A stretch of DNA of 64,000 nucleotides from Planctomycetes bacterium UBA7888 (GCA_002500505.1 DLRM01000007.1:67337-131336); one strand, 5' to 3'; positions 1-8,935 are shown, counted from the stretch's first letter. Made by a program: numbers and translations. The notes: generated by a model not told the origin, from the letters alone.

Positions 1-516
1 CATCAAATGAAAACAATTCAATAGATGAGATGTTTCTTGAGAGTTTTCATGGCCCATATCTTGGGCGTAGCAAAGGAAAAGTGTGCCATCCGGTGATTGA
101 GCAATTGCTTTTCGATAGCGAGCGAAAGAAAAGTCCGGGAGTTGGGTGGATGACTTTTTCGCCCAGGGGAAAGCTTCCCAAGCATGCCCGCACTCAAAAG
201 AGAACCAGCCAATCCAGCCCCCTGACCAAGCCTCTGGTGGCAGTCCCGATGCAGGTTCCCAAATCTCCTTGGAAGATATTTCCTCAAGCAATTGGGCGGG
301 ATCTTGTTTTGCAAGTGGCCAAGCCTCGGAAGAGTCTTCATTTTGGGTCAAGTTCCCCTCCAGAACACAATCCGGGTCCCAGGCGAGCAACGACCATCCG
401 GAACCATCGGAGCTATCCAAAAGAACAGGGCGCCCCCCCTCTGGAAGCACTTCCAGGAGTTTCGCCAGGGATGGCCCCCCGCAACTCTCGAGAACAACGG
501 TCTGAAGTCGAAGCAT
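1..516 (-). CDS. pabB: Chorismate-utilising enzyme (PabB/TrpE type), N-terminal part
   Basis: The minus strand is open for 172 codons from an ATG at 514-516 to the window edge, so the C-terminal chorismate-binding domain lies outside. The visible part matches the N-terminal domain of aminodeoxychorismate synthase component I / anthranilate synthase component I: an early LLAWDPD segment (the 'sfLg.dP' block of the family) and, near residues 98-112, GGWIGWFSFECG, the characteristic 'GGw.Gy.sYe' motif, followed by LPDFSFARYRKAIA. This supports folate (p-aminobenzoate) or tryptophan synthesis, acting on chorismate in the cytoplasm. The two family members cannot be separated from this part; PabB is my preference because no trp genes are visible. 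The start lies only 21 bases from the divergent xerC start. Confidence 0.8.
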   Translation of the reverse strand, partial: MLRLQTVVLESCGGPSLAKLLEVLPEGGRPVLLDSSDGSGWSLLAWDPDCVLEGNLTQNEDSSEAWPLAKQDPAQLLEEISSKEIWEPASGLPPEAWSGGWIGWFSFECGHAWEAFPWAKKSSTQLPDFSFARYRKAIAQSPDGTLFLCYAQDMGHENSQETSHLLNCFHLM

Positions 517-523
517 GAACCCC

Positions 524-529
524 TATTAT
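524..529 (+). promoter_or_regulatory. Candidate -10 box (TATTAT) for leaderless xerC
   Basis: TATTAT ends 8 bases before the xerC ATG and no Shine-Dalgarno sequence is present, so transcription would start at or next to the start codon. No good -35 hexamer is visible at the usual distance. The same arrangement recurs before other plus-strand genes in the window. Confidence 0.4.
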
Positions 530-537
530 GTCGTGCG

Positions 538-1476
538 ATGCCTGAAGAAGAGGAATCCCCCCACGACCTGCCAATAGCTTGGCAGAAGGAACGCGCAGAA
601 TACCTTCGCCATATTCGAGAAGTACGTCAGGTGAGCCCACATACCGAGCGTGCTTACGGAAAGGACTTGGACGCCCTATTCCTTTTCCTGTTGAAATCCG
701 AGGCGCCTCCCGCAAGCTTGTCTGGAACTCGTCCAGCCCAATTACGTCTTCACCTTGCGGGACTCTCACAACAAGGCCTCAGCCCGGCCACGATTGCTCG
801 CCATTTATCCTCAATTCGAGCTTTCTTTCGCTGGCTTGAAGATGTGGGCCGCATCGCAAATCAACCAGCCCTTTCCTTGAAGGCACCCAAGCGCAAACGC
901 AAACTGCCTCGCTACCTGGAGGAAGACGAAGTGGATTCGCTCCTCGCCGCTCCAAGCCCTGTGGATGACCCTGAAGGCAAAAGGGACCGGGCACTACTCG
1001 AGGTTCTTTATTCCACTGGCTGTCGAGCTTCCGAACTGGTTGGCATCGATGAGCAAGATTTAGACCTCAAACAAGGACGAGTCTTGCTGCGAGGGAAGGG
1101 CAGGAAGGAACGCTGGGCCATGCTCGGCGGCCCAGCCACGGAATCCATTGAGGGGTACCTCACCCAAAAGTCCCTTCGCCGCCTGGACCGAAATGCCCTT
1201 TTTCTAAACCCCAAAGGAGGTCGGCTCACGGACCGCTCTTTGCGCCGCATTTTGCAACGATACCTCGAGAAGGCTGGTATTCATCGAGCTTGCTCCCCCC
1301 ACACTCTGAGGCACTCCTTTGCAACCCATCTTCTCCGCCGGGGAGCAGACCTTCGCACCGTTCAAGAATTACTTGGGCATGCCAGCTTAGGGACCACCCA
1401 AATCTATACCCATGTTTCACTTGAAGGGCTTCGCAAACTTTACCAGCAAGCCCACCCGATGGCTGGCGAAAAATAA
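538..1476 (+). CDS. xerC: Tyrosine recombinase XerC/XerD
   Basis: Site-specific tyrosine recombinase of 312 aa, the normal length for XerC/XerD, which resolves chromosome dimers at dif. An N-terminal SAM-like core-binding domain covers about residues 15-110 and the catalytic domain about 125-305. The catalytic set is complete: R163 (STGCRASEL), K187 (GKGRK), H255 and R258 (HTLRH), H281 (LLGHAS) and the nucleophile Y290 (TQIYTH). The frame is open further upstream, but that part lies antisense to the PabB-type gene and has no family similarity, so I place the start at the ATG at 538. No transposon or integron context is present, so a housekeeping role is more likely than a mobile one. XerC versus XerD cannot be settled here. 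Confidence 0.93.
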   Translation: MPEEEESPHDLPIAWQKERAEYLRHIREVRQVSPHTERAYGKDLDALFLFLLKSEAPPASLSGTRPAQLRLHLAGLSQQGLSPATIARHLSSIRAFFRWLEDVGRIANQPALSLKAPKRKRKLPRYLEEDEVDSLLAAPSPVDDPEGKRDRALLEVLYSTGCRASELVGIDEQDLDLKQGRVLLRGKGRKERWAMLGGPATESIEGYLTQKSLRRLDRNALFLNPKGGRLTDRSLRRILQRYLEKAGIHRACSPHTLRHSFATHLLRRGADLRTVQELLGHASLGTTQIYTHVSLEGLRKLYQQAHPMAGEK

Positions 1477-1478
1477 TA

Positions 1479-1507
1479 AACCCGGCAACCTTCATGATTG
1501 CCGGGTT
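1479..1507 (-). terminator. Rho-independent terminator of tRNA-Glu
   Basis: A perfect 10-bp stem (AACCCGGCAA / TTGCCGGGTT) with a 9-base loop lies 3 bases past the tRNA 3' end and, on the minus strand, runs into TATTATTTTT. On the plus strand it begins 2 bases after the xerC stop but lacks a U tract, so it may only partly stop xerC transcription. Confidence 0.8.
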
Positions 1508-1510
1508 GGG

Positions 1511-1588
1511 TGGTGACCCCAAGGGGATTTGAACCCCTGTTGCCAGGATGAAAACCTGGTGTCCTAGGCCAGACTAGACGATGGGGCC
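1511..1588 (-). tRNA. tRNA-Glu (anticodon TTC)
   Basis: The minus strand folds into a full cloverleaf. The acceptor stem GGCCCCA pairs with TGGGGTC (one G-T pair), followed by discriminator A and an encoded CCA at 1511-1513. The anticodon stem CCAGG/CCTGG encloses TTTTCAT, giving anticodon TTC (Glu). The T arm is AGGGG-TTCAAAT-CCCCT. It has its own promoter and a strong terminator, and is the only RNA gene recognised in the window. Confidence 0.96.
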
Positions 1589-1590
1589 GT

Positions 1591-1611
1591 TCCTGGGTAG
1601 TTTTCCCAGGA
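1591..1611 (-). other. Hairpin in the tRNA-Glu 5' leader
   Basis: A perfect 7-bp inverted repeat (TCCTGGG / CCCAGGA, 7-base loop) ends 2 bases before the mature tRNA 5' end. It would form in the precursor and could affect 5' processing. Confidence 0.5.
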
Positions 1612-1622
1612 AAGGGCCGAGC

Positions 1623-1651
1623 AGAATAAAAGAGTCCTGCCAGCGAGTCAA
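1623..1651 (-). promoter_or_regulatory. Sigma-70 promoter of tRNA-Glu
   Basis: On the minus strand TTGACT (1646-1651) and TATTCT (1623-1628) are separated by exactly 17 bases, close to the sigma-70 consensus, with transcription expected to start about 30 bases before the tRNA. The -35 box lies in the loop of the hairpin that ends eboE. Confidence 0.75.
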
Positions 1652-1660
1652 GATGGCAGG
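1636..1660 (-). terminator. Hairpin terminator downstream of eboE
   Basis: CCTGCCA/TGGCAGG form a 7-bp stem with an 11-base loop, starting 16 bases past the eboE stop on the minus strand and followed by ACTCTTTTA. The U tract is short, so termination may be partial. The loop carries the tRNA promoter -35 box. Confidence 0.5.
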
Positions 1661-1676
1661 GACATCAAGCAGAGGC

Positions 1677-2873
1677 TCAATGGGAGGAATCTTGGGGCCA
1701 GAGTGCGTCCGCACAGGCCTCCATCTCAGTCGTCATCGTCCCCATCATCCCATCCTGGGCCAAATAGCCAGAAGGCAATGCAGAAAGAGTGTAGGTCTCA
1801 AGCTCAAAATCTAAACATCCAGCTTTCAGGGCAAGTTGGACGGACTCCTTCCAGGGAGTCCCGTAAAGCTCATCACCAAAGTCGGATTGATGAACCGGGA
1901 CGTGACAGTGCACGCGTAACTGATCAATCACTTCGAGAACCGCAGGGTTATCCAAAAGCCGAGGCAAATCGCTATAGGCAAAGGGTCGACCATCTTTGAG
2001 CGTTCCACGAACTTGATGCAGCCATGGGTCGTCACAGAGCGCTTTTAAGCGTGTGACCTGCTCGGGAGACACCCCCCCCTCCAAGTAAATCGCTGAAGAT
2101 ATCTGAACCTTGCTTAAGGGAATTCCGTGCTTGGACAAGGCGGCCAAAGCGTCTTCAGGAGCTTCGCCCACGACTGCGGAATGACAGAGGTCCCAACAAA
2201 CACCAACGCGACGTTCGTCTATAGGTGTCTCTGGATAGAGGTTGGCTTGAAGCCACTCGGCTAAATCTCCAACGCGTTCAAAGGCACCATCCGGTTCGGG
2301 TTCCAAACCCAGGGTTATCCGAACACCCGTTCGTTCCTCCAAACGCAACAAGCCCGTTTGGGCTCGCCGTAAAAACTCCAAACTTTTTGGAGAGCGGCGA
2401 GCATCAGGGCCATAGCCCAGAGGGCAACTTGAAACTGAGGCGCGGTCCCCCGGCATTAAAAGGTGCGCTAAAGTTTCAGCAACTCTACAAGTGAAGGAAG
2501 GACGGCGAGAATCGCGCCAGTCCGGCATAAAAACGGCCTCCTTGACTGGACCCGAATGAAATCCTCCAAAAGGAAAGGCATTTGCGGTCCAAGGTTTAAA
2601 GCCTGAGTTAGCTAGGCATTTCGCGAGTCGCTTTTGTTTACTTGGGTTGCGTGCTAATTCAGAAACGGCAAAGTCAGAAAAATATAGGCCAAAGCCAAGA
2701 GATTGTTGCCATCCCTGGGAGCGCAAACGGGTCGCAAATTCTTGGGCGGGACCATCTAAAGCCGAAAACACGCTCCCCATCGTGTCACCCGGGAATACAT
2801 TTCCGCAAAGGGCAAGGCGGGGAAGCAAATCGGTTGCACCTTCAGGACGAAGTGAGGAGGGATTCGATTCCAT
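1677..2873 (-). CDS. eboE: EboE-like TIM-barrel metabolite-traffic protein
   Basis: A 398-aa protein with the features of EboE (sugar-phosphate-isomerase/epimerase-like TIM barrel): an early LCGNVFPGD block, NAFPFGGFH near residue 100, VKEAVFMPDWRD just after it, SSCPLGYGPD near 150, LEERTGVRITLGLEPEPD near 180-195, VCWDLCH, and HQSDFGDELYGTP near the C-terminus. In other bacteria and in algal plastids eboE sits in an eboABCDEF cluster proposed to move a precursor metabolite to the cell envelope; its substrate is not established. Here no other ebo gene is adjacent. The gene lies between the subtilase gene terminator and tRNA-Glu, so it is probably transcribed alone. No signal peptide is visible. 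Confidence 0.78.
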   Translation of the reverse strand: MESNPSSLRPEGATDLLPRLALCGNVFPGDTMGSVFSALDGPAQEFATRLRSQGWQQSLGFGLYFSDFAVSELARNPSKQKRLAKCLANSGFKPWTANAFPFGGFHSGPVKEAVFMPDWRDSRRPSFTCRVAETLAHLLMPGDRASVSSCPLGYGPDARRSPKSLEFLRRAQTGLLRLEERTGVRITLGLEPEPDGAFERVGDLAEWLQANLYPETPIDERRVGVCWDLCHSAVVGEAPEDALAALSKHGIPLSKVQISSAIYLEGGVSPEQVTRLKALCDDPWLHQVRGTLKDGRPFAYSDLPRLLDNPAVLEVIDQLRVHCHVPVHQSDFGDELYGTPWKESVQLALKAGCLDFELETYTLSALPSGYLAQDGMMGTMTTEMEACADALWPQDSSH

Positions 2874-2903
2874 AGACTCAAGTCCAACTTAGCACGAAAA
2901 AGA

Positions 2904-2935
2904 AAAAGAGGAGAAAGTTTTCTTTCTCCTCTTTT
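2904..2935 (-). terminator. Strong rho-independent terminator after the subtilase gene
   Basis: A perfect 14-bp inverted repeat, AAAAGAGGAGAAAG / CTTTCTCCTCTTTT with a TTTT loop on the plus strand, lies about 55 bases past the subtilase stop. On the minus strand it runs into CTTTTTCG. It closes the long minus-strand gene series coming from 26 kb and separates it from eboE. Confidence 0.85.
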
Positions 2936-2989
2936 GAGATTCCTTCAAGCTAAATCATGTAAAGGAAGGGTTTCTTTGCTATCTAAGCC

Positions 2990-5900
2990 CTAATTCTGGG
3001 CTGGGTTCCAAGCTGGAGCAGCCTCAAGGAATTCTTTTTGGTAATGCGGGAATTCCGAAAGGAAACCCGGGGCGTCTTGGAGAGCGTATTGGCTCAGTGA
3101 AGCCGCTCCGAGAGAACGAAGAACCGAAAGAGTCGCCATGGGGTCGTCTGGGCTAGCTTTCTGCCAGGAACGGGATTGTTCAAGAAGGACGCCTAGTTCG
3201 GTTTCGGGATTCGCCAAAGAGGCCAAATAGGCAGTTTCCGCTTCTTTGGCTTTAGTGTTCACTTCTGCCGAGGCTTCCACAACGCCCGACCCTGATGACC
3301 CCAAGGCGGGACGTTCGATTCGCAAAGGAAGATTCAAAAGGGTGTCTTCGCCACTCTTAAAACTCACCGAGCCATAGTAATACTGACCACTCGGCAAATC
3401 ATCCAGTTCAGGGACACGCGCGAAAATAGAACGTGCACCCCTATATGGAATACGAAGGCGACCGAGACCCCCACTTTCCTCCATTGCAGAGTCTAAATCC
3501 CCAAAAAGAGAAAGACCCTCGTGAAGATTGGCGACTCGCAATTCCGATCCCGCGAAGCGAGCAGTAAGAGCATTCTGCCCTAAAGAAGGGAAAGTCAAAC
3601 GGAAGCGATAATTCCCTGCATCCATGGAGCCTAGATCGGTCTCCCACTCATAAACAATTTTCCGTTCAACCAAACGATCCATGTAATCGTAAACCTCTAA
3701 GGCAAGGTCCTCGCGAATCTCAGTTGTTTGGATGGAATAAGGAGTGTAGAGGCTCACAGAACTCTTGGAGGGCAAATACTGTTCCCACTCCATCACCCCA
3801 TAAAACATACCCCGGCCATCCATTACGGTAGAACGAATGGGGTCTGGAAGGATTTCCATTTCAGCAAAAACTGGAATCGCCACACCGGCCAAGCTTGCAG
3901 AGGCGGTGACGGTTTCGCTTTGAAGTAGGGACTTCACGGCGAGGTAACCGGTTCCTTGCCCGGCAGGAATTACCATTTCCGAGCTTTGGGCAACCAGTCC
4001 AATGAATTCCATTTCGAGTTTGATGTCGGCGCTTTGATTCACTGCCCAACGAGAAGCAATGGTGTACTCAAAAACGGTTCCAGGCTCAACAGGAACCACT
4101 TGCTCAGCATTTCCCCACTCGTCAAGAAAGAAGCGGCCCCGCTTTTGCCGATTCCCTTCATAGAGGAAACCACTTACTGACCCCGCACCCGTCCGAAATT
4201 CATTCCGCCCTTTACTTGATTGAGTGAATTTCACTTTCACATAGTTGGCGCCCTCGGGGACACGGACATAATTTCTGCTTAGTTCTCCAGGCTCGATTTG
4301 AAAGTCGCGAATCCAGTCCTTATTTGAAGAGGTTGCAACAATAGACGGCTTCACAACAGTCACAGGAATCACAACATCCGGCCCTGCAGAGATGGGCTTA
4401 TCCACATCCCAAAGAAAAACTCGAGTTCCACTAAGGCCTTCAGGAAGCTCCGCAGGGTTGATCCTCAAATTGAAGGAATGTCCCTGAGCGGAAGTGTAGA
4501 AAGCATCGGGCCCAGTCACCCACCCCGACTCGCACTCCACTCGGAAAGTGCGAAGGAAAGAGGATTTTTCTGCATTTGATGCGTCCTCTTCAAAAACAGG
4601 AGCCATGTTGACTCGCGTTTCGAAGGGATTCATTGATGCGAGATCGCGAATATAGACCCCACTACCTGTCCCAAAAGGATTGCTCACGGAAATAATGTAT
4701 TCGCGGTCGTCTTCATCAATTCCTTGAAGAGTTCTCAGGGCATCCAAGGAAGGGAGCATGGAAATTGCCCCATGTCCTTGATCAACCCAATCAAAGCCCA
4801 ACAGGGGTTGAGCACCCATCCTCATCGCCCGGTAGATTCGAGTTGGCGAGTGAGGAAGCCCTTCGCCATTGGCAGCGCATTGAAGTAGGGCGACGCAACC
4901 ACTCGCTTGAGGAGCTGCCATGGAAGTTCCATTGAAATTCTCTCCCTTGGTTCCAAGCCAGGAAGGCAAAGAAGAGAGTGCAGCACCCGGCGCGGTGAAA
5001 TCTACGCCAAGGGAACCCGTAGGAAGGGGGCCTCGGCTGGAAAAGTCAAAGAGAACCGGTTCCGTTGGATTCAAAGAACCATAATTTACTTTTTGGGTAT
5101 CCGGCCAAACCGCAGCGGCAATTGAAAAGGCACCACGAGCAGTTGCAGGAGCTCCAACGGTGGACAAAGTAGGACCTTCATTGCCAGCAGAAGAAACCGT
5201 AATCAGTCCGCGGCGGCGTGCCTCATCAATAATCCAAGCATCCGGCTCTTTTCCGTCAGCGAAGAAGGAGGGTCCGCCAAAAGAAATGTTCGCCACGGTG
5301 CATCCAGCTTCCACGGCATAGTCCAAAGCCTTCGCAATAGAAAATCCACTCGTGGCGCCCCCATACTTTCCGTCGCCAATTTTGATGGCCACAAATTCAA
5401 CACCTGGAGCTACGCCATTCATGCGACCGGCTTCGCCTTCCCACGCACCAATGATGCCAGCAACATGTGTCCCATGGCCGTTGGTGTCGAAGTAAATCAT
5501 GGTCAAGGATCCGTCTCCGGGAACTTGAACGCAGTAGTTCAGGTTTGACTCATCACCAAGTGTTGCCCACTCCCCAGTTTCCCGAAAGGAATGGAGACCG
5601 GATTCTTCATTGAAATCACCATCTTGATCATTGTCAACGAGCACTGTCCATGTTTCTTCATTTTGGAAAACAAGAACATCCCAAACAGGTCCAGGGTCCT
5701 GAAATGACTCCATGCGACGGGAGATTTCCTTCTCAAGCAAAGTCTGCGTCGTCCCTTCCTCGGTGCGATTTGCAGCCCAACGTGCTTTCGCTTCCTCAAA
5801 ACTGGTCTTATTCTCCTGCCAGTCTGCGCGTCGATCGGATTGAATCCGACTTGTCAAACCTCCAGGAAGAAAGTCGCCATCAATTCGACCCATGTGATAA

Positions 5901-6250
5901 GTGCGGTTGGCTTGGAACCACTTTCCAAGGAGCATTTTCCGACCGGAAAGGCCAATCATGTCATCGCTTTCGGAAGAAACGGTATAGCTCGTGTCTAGGC
6001 GACCATCACTAGTGGCGTCGTACCAATCCACAATTTTTCGCGTGCCCTGGGGTGTGGCTTGCAGAAAGGGGTGGCCTGGATCAATCCCAGTATCTAAAAC
6101 GGCCACACGAATACCTTGCCCATCGTAATCGGGATAGGTTGCAAGGAAAGCGTCGACGCCAAGATCCCGTTTGGGAAGTTGGCCCTCAAGAGAATCCTGA
6201 GGCAATAGAGGATATACGGAAAAGAGGAGAAGGACTGGGATGTTAAACAT
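2990..6250 (-). CDS. Exported subtilisin-family (S8) peptidase, tripeptidyl-peptidase-II-like
   Basis: A 1086-aa protein with a short signal peptide (about residues 1-18) followed by a subtilase domain. The catalytic Asp is D53 (AVLDTGID), His H259 (NGHGTHVAG), the oxyanion Asn about N357 (SSAGNEGP) and Ser S443 (NGTSMAAP). The insert of about 200 residues between Asp and His, and the sequence around the Asp box, fit tripeptidyl peptidase II rather than classical subtilisin. About 600 further residues form beta-rich C-terminal domains as in TPP-II. It probably degrades peptides in the periplasm or outside the cell; whether it trims tripeptides is inference from the family. It is the last gene of the long minus-strand series, 50 bases after the zinc-ribbon gene. 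Confidence 0.88.
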   Translation of the reverse strand: MFNIPVLLLFSVYPLLPQDSLEGQLPKRDLGVDAFLATYPDYDGQGIRVAVLDTGIDPGHPFLQATPQGTRKIVDWYDATSDGRLDTSYTVSSESDDMIGLSGRKMLLGKWFQANRTYHMGRIDGDFLPGGLTSRIQSDRRADWQENKTSFEEAKARWAANRTEEGTTQTLLEKEISRRMESFQDPGPVWDVLVFQNEETWTVLVDNDQDGDFNEESGLHSFRETGEWATLGDESNLNYCVQVPGDGSLTMIYFDTNGHGTHVAGIIGAWEGEAGRMNGVAPGVEFVAIKIGDGKYGGATSGFSIAKALDYAVEAGCTVANISFGGPSFFADGKEPDAWIIDEARRRGLITVSSAGNEGPTLSTVGAPATARGAFSIAAAVWPDTQKVNYGSLNPTEPVLFDFSSRGPLPTGSLGVDFTAPGAALSSLPSWLGTKGENFNGTSMAAPQASGCVALLQCAANGEGLPHSPTRIYRAMRMGAQPLLGFDWVDQGHGAISMLPSLDALRTLQGIDEDDREYIISVSNPFGTGSGVYIRDLASMNPFETRVNMAPVFEEDASNAEKSSFLRTFRVECESGWVTGPDAFYTSAQGHSFNLRINPAELPEGLSGTRVFLWDVDKPISAGPDVVIPVTVVKPSIVATSSNKDWIRDFQIEPGELSRNYVRVPEGANYVKVKFTQSSKGRNEFRTGAGSVSGFLYEGNRQKRGRFFLDEWGNAEQVVPVEPGTVFEYTIASRWAVNQSADIKLEMEFIGLVAQSSEMVIPAGQGTGYLAVKSLLQSETVTASASLAGVAIPVFAEMEILPDPIRSTVMDGRGMFYGVMEWEQYLPSKSSVSLYTPYSIQTTEIREDLALEVYDYMDRLVERKIVYEWETDLGSMDAGNYRFRLTFPSLGQNALTARFAGSELRVANLHEGLSLFGDLDSAMEESGGLGRLRIPYRGARSIFARVPELDDLPSGQYYYGSVSFKSGEDTLLNLPLRIERPALGSSGSGVVEASAEVNTKAKEAETAYLASLANPETELGVLLEQSRSWQKASPDDPMATLSVLRSLGAASLSQYALQDAPGFLSEFPHYQKEFLEAAPAWNPAQN

Positions 6251-6300
6251 GGCAAATGAGGACCAAGGGTTCTTGGTTCCACATTCTACCCGATATTCCC

Positions 6301-7053
6301 TCAGGCCCTGGGGCCTTCGACGGAGGTTTCCTCTCGAACGCTATCCCATACTTCTTCTTGCACTAGAATCCTTGAACAAGAACGGCAAGTCGCGATACTG
6401 GCCATCTTGGCCACTTTAATTCGATCGTTTGGGGCAACTGACATGCCACAGCCCCCACAAGAATCGCCTCGTAGAGAAGTCACCGGCCTCCCTTTTCTTG
6501 AGGGCATCAACTTTTCATAAAGATCGCGCCCTGAGCGGTGTGCCTTTTGAAACAGAGTGTCCCGACAATTCTGAAGAAAAGCAATCTCCTCTTGAAGTTC
6601 GACTTCGTCTGCAACAACAGTCTTTCGAAATAGCTCGAGTTCTTCGAGCTCCGGAGCCAACCCCTCTTTGGCTTCAACGGCCGATTCCGCTAACTTCTCA
6701 GCCTTCTCAAGGAGAACAATGGCCTTTTCTTCAGCCTTCGCAATCTCTCCTCGATGCTGCTCCGCTTCATGGCGAGCCACTTGGGCTGCTCCGGCATCCC
6801 GCAAGATTCGGATTTGCTGTTCTAACTTTTCAACTCGAGCTTCCCAGTCACGAACATCATTTTCCAAGGACTGGGCCCAAGAAAGAGCTCTCTTGCGCTC
6901 AACAAGATGTTTTTCCGCTTCGGCCTCAAGAACTGAATAACGCGTTTCTTGTTCCCCGAGTTCAACAGGCAAAGACTCAAGGCGACGACGGAGGACCATC
7001 AGGCGATCATCGAACTTCTGAACTGCCGTCAGGGTAGATAGGGTCTCTTTCAC
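6301..7053 (-). CDS. Coiled-coil protein with C-terminal zinc ribbon
   Basis: This 250-aa protein is almost entirely alpha-helical coiled coil up to about residue 190 (many EAE, LEE and KAEK heptads), followed by a C4 zinc ribbon with CGGC near residue 206 and CRSC near 230. This matches the bacterial 'C4-type zinc ribbon domain' family (structural relative chlamydial CT398/CdsZ), implicated in nucleic-acid or secretion-linked functions but without an established reaction. It sits directly downstream of rpoD (50-base gap) on the same strand. No signal peptide is seen. Confidence 0.85.
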   Translation of the reverse strand: MKETLSTLTAVQKFDDRLMVLRRRLESLPVELGEQETRYSVLEAEAEKHLVERKRALSWAQSLENDVRDWEARVEKLEQQIRILRDAGAAQVARHEAEQHRGEIAKAEEKAIVLLEKAEKLAESAVEAKEGLAPELEELELFRKTVVADEVELQEEIAFLQNCRDTLFQKAHRSGRDLYEKLMPSRKGRPVTSLRGDSCGGCGMSVAPNDRIKVAKMASIATCRSCSRILVQEEVWDSVREETSVEGPRA

Positions 7054-7103
7054 CGAGACAGACTACATGCCCCCGACCCAAAAACCTTGAATCTTAGTGA
7101 AGA

Positions 7104-8906
7104 TTAGTCCGCAACAACGCCATCCAGGAATCCAGACAGCTTGCGCGCCCTAACTGGATGCTGCAGTTTCCGAACTGCCTTCGCTTCAATCTGGCGAACA
7201 CGTTCTCGAGTTACTCGGAAAATTCGCCCAACCTCTTCCAAGGTGTAGGTGTAGCCGTCGCCAATTCCATAGCGGAGCTTAATGATCTCGCGTTCACGGA
7301 AAGTTAGAGAATCAAGGACATCGTTGATTCTGTCCTTGAGCATTTCTTGGCCCGCACGTTCTACAGGGTTTTCAGAAGTTTCATCTTCAATGAAGTCTCC
7401 GAAGTAGCTGTCATCACTGTCGCCAATCGGGCGATCCAAGGAAATCGGATGCCGTGCAATCTTCATGACACGTTGAGCTTCGTCCAAAGAAATATCAGCG
7501 GCCTCAGCCATCTCGTCTAGGCACGGCTCACGACCCATAGTCTGAAGCAAGCGCTTTTGGACGGCTCGCAATTTAGACATGGTCTCAATCATATGGACTG
7601 GAACACGAATCGTGCGAGCTTGGTCAGCAATGGAGCGAGTAATCGCCTGGCGAATCCACCAAGTGGCATAAGTTGAGAACTTATATCCACGGCGATATTC
7701 ATATTTCTCAACAGCTTTCATTAAGCCAGTGTTCCCCTCTTGAATCAAGTCAAGGAAGGAGAGCCCTCGGTTGCGATATTTCTTGGCAATAGAAACGACC
7801 AACCGCAAGTTCCCGGAAGATAGCTTTTGCTTGCCATCCTCGTAGTAATCCAGATACTGCTGAATGCGAGAGATGCGCCTTTGGAAGTCTTCCCAGCTCT
7901 CCATGGCCCGGCAATGAAATTCTTGCTCACGCGAAACCAGAGCGGCATATTCAGCTGCCCCATCTTTAGTCCGCTTGTATTTAGCATCAAACGAATCTAT
8001 CGCATCGTGAAGCAAGGCCCACTCCCTTCGCCGGGTTTCCAAAAGGCCAATCATGTCTTGAACAAGATCCACCTGGAAGTGTAGTTCTTCCACAAGAACA
8101 GAAATGCAGCGTTGGCGCGCACGAATCCCTGAGCGGAACAAGTCTCTTTCGGAGGCCTTTAACTTCTTGTCCAGGTTTACTTCTGTCGCAACGCGAACAG
8201 CAGAGAACAACTCATTTAGAGCGTGGAAGTGGCCTTCCAGGCGCTGTTCCAAATCTTGCTTTGTGAGTTCGTAACCAGCTCCACCATCAATGTCCGAAGT
8301 ACCCGTTGTGGATTCCTCGGAGATGGCTTGCTTCTTCATCTTCCGGTTGAAGTGGCGAACCGCAAAAGAAGAGTTCGCTTGAGCAGAAGGGTTCACTTTC
8401 AAGGTGCGGTCAAACGCAACCTCTTGATTCCGAAGCTGATTAAGAAGTTCCAGGACACGCTCTAACGAGAAGCCCGATTCCAAAACCATCCGACGGAATA
8501 ACTTCCGTGTCACTTCAATTTTCTTCGCAAGGGAAATTTCTTCATCACGAGTTAACAAAGAAATCTCACCCATCTGAGTCAAATACATCCGGACTGGGTC
8601 ATCAATTTTTTCTAAAACTGGCGTATTCCCAGAACCGCGACTTCGGTCAGCGATGGGTGCAATAGGCTTCGAAGTCACAGCAGTTGGAGCCGTAACCGCA
8701 GGAATCATTCCCGCTTGTTCAGAAGTATCCACCAGGCGAATCCCTTCGCATTCGAGGCGGTCAAGAACACTATGCATGACGTCAATCCTTGCCTTAGGAA
8801 AGGCGGACTGAATTTCATCCATAGGAAGTGTGCCAGTAACGGCGCCCTTCTGGACGAGGGCGTCCAGAACGGTTGTTGTCGCTGAATCCAATTTTTTCGT
8901 TGGCAT
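7104..8906 (-). CDS. rpoD: RNA polymerase primary sigma factor (sigma-70)
   Basis: A 600-aa housekeeping sigma factor. Region 1.1 is at the N-terminus, region 1.2 near 120 ([16 protein letters not shown]), then a non-conserved helical insert to about 360. Regions 2.1-2.4 follow ([47 protein letters not shown]), region 3, and region 4 ends with the helix-turn-helix [20 protein letters not shown]. It is encoded 29 bases after dnaG, giving the dnaG-rpoD order of the macromolecular synthesis operon, here without rpsU upstream. The spacer before its ATG has no clear Shine-Dalgarno sequence. Confidence 0.98.
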   Translation of the reverse strand: MPTKKLDSATTTVLDALVQKGAVTGTLPMDEIQSAFPKARIDVMHSVLDRLECEGIRLVDTSEQAGMIPAVTAPTAVTSKPIAPIADRSRGSGNTPVLEKIDDPVRMYLTQMGEISLLTRDEEISLAKKIEVTRKLFRRMVLESGFSLERVLELLNQLRNQEVAFDRTLKVNPSAQANSSFAVRHFNRKMKKQAISEESTTGTSDIDGGAGYELTKQDLEQRLEGHFHALNELFSAVRVATEVNLDKKLKASERDLFRSGIRARQRCISVLVEELHFQVDLVQDMIGLLETRRREWALLHDAIDSFDAKYKRTKDGAAEYAALVSREQEFHCRAMESWEDFQRRISRIQQYLDYYEDGKQKLSSGNLRLVVSIAKKYRNRGLSFLDLIQEGNTGLMKAVEKYEYRRGYKFSTYATWWIRQAITRSIADQARTIRVPVHMIETMSKLRAVQKRLLQTMGREPCLDEMAEAADISLDEAQRVMKIARHPISLDRPIGDSDDSYFGDFIEDETSENPVERAGQEMLKDRINDVLDSLTFREREIIKLRYGIGDGYTYTLEEVGRIFRVTRERVRQIEAKAVRKLQHPVRARKLSGFLDGVVAD

Positions 8907-8935
8907 TTTTTAGGGTCCCGATCTTTCGATTAAGG

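Noticed and set aside
292..537. N-terminal extension of xerC
   Set aside because: These codons lie antisense to a clear PabB/TrpE-type N-terminal domain, have no XerC similarity, and an ATG with a -10 box is present at 538.
520..540. A dif site next to xerC (TTATGT resembles one dif arm)
   Set aside because: Only six bases match and no second arm at the correct spacing is present.
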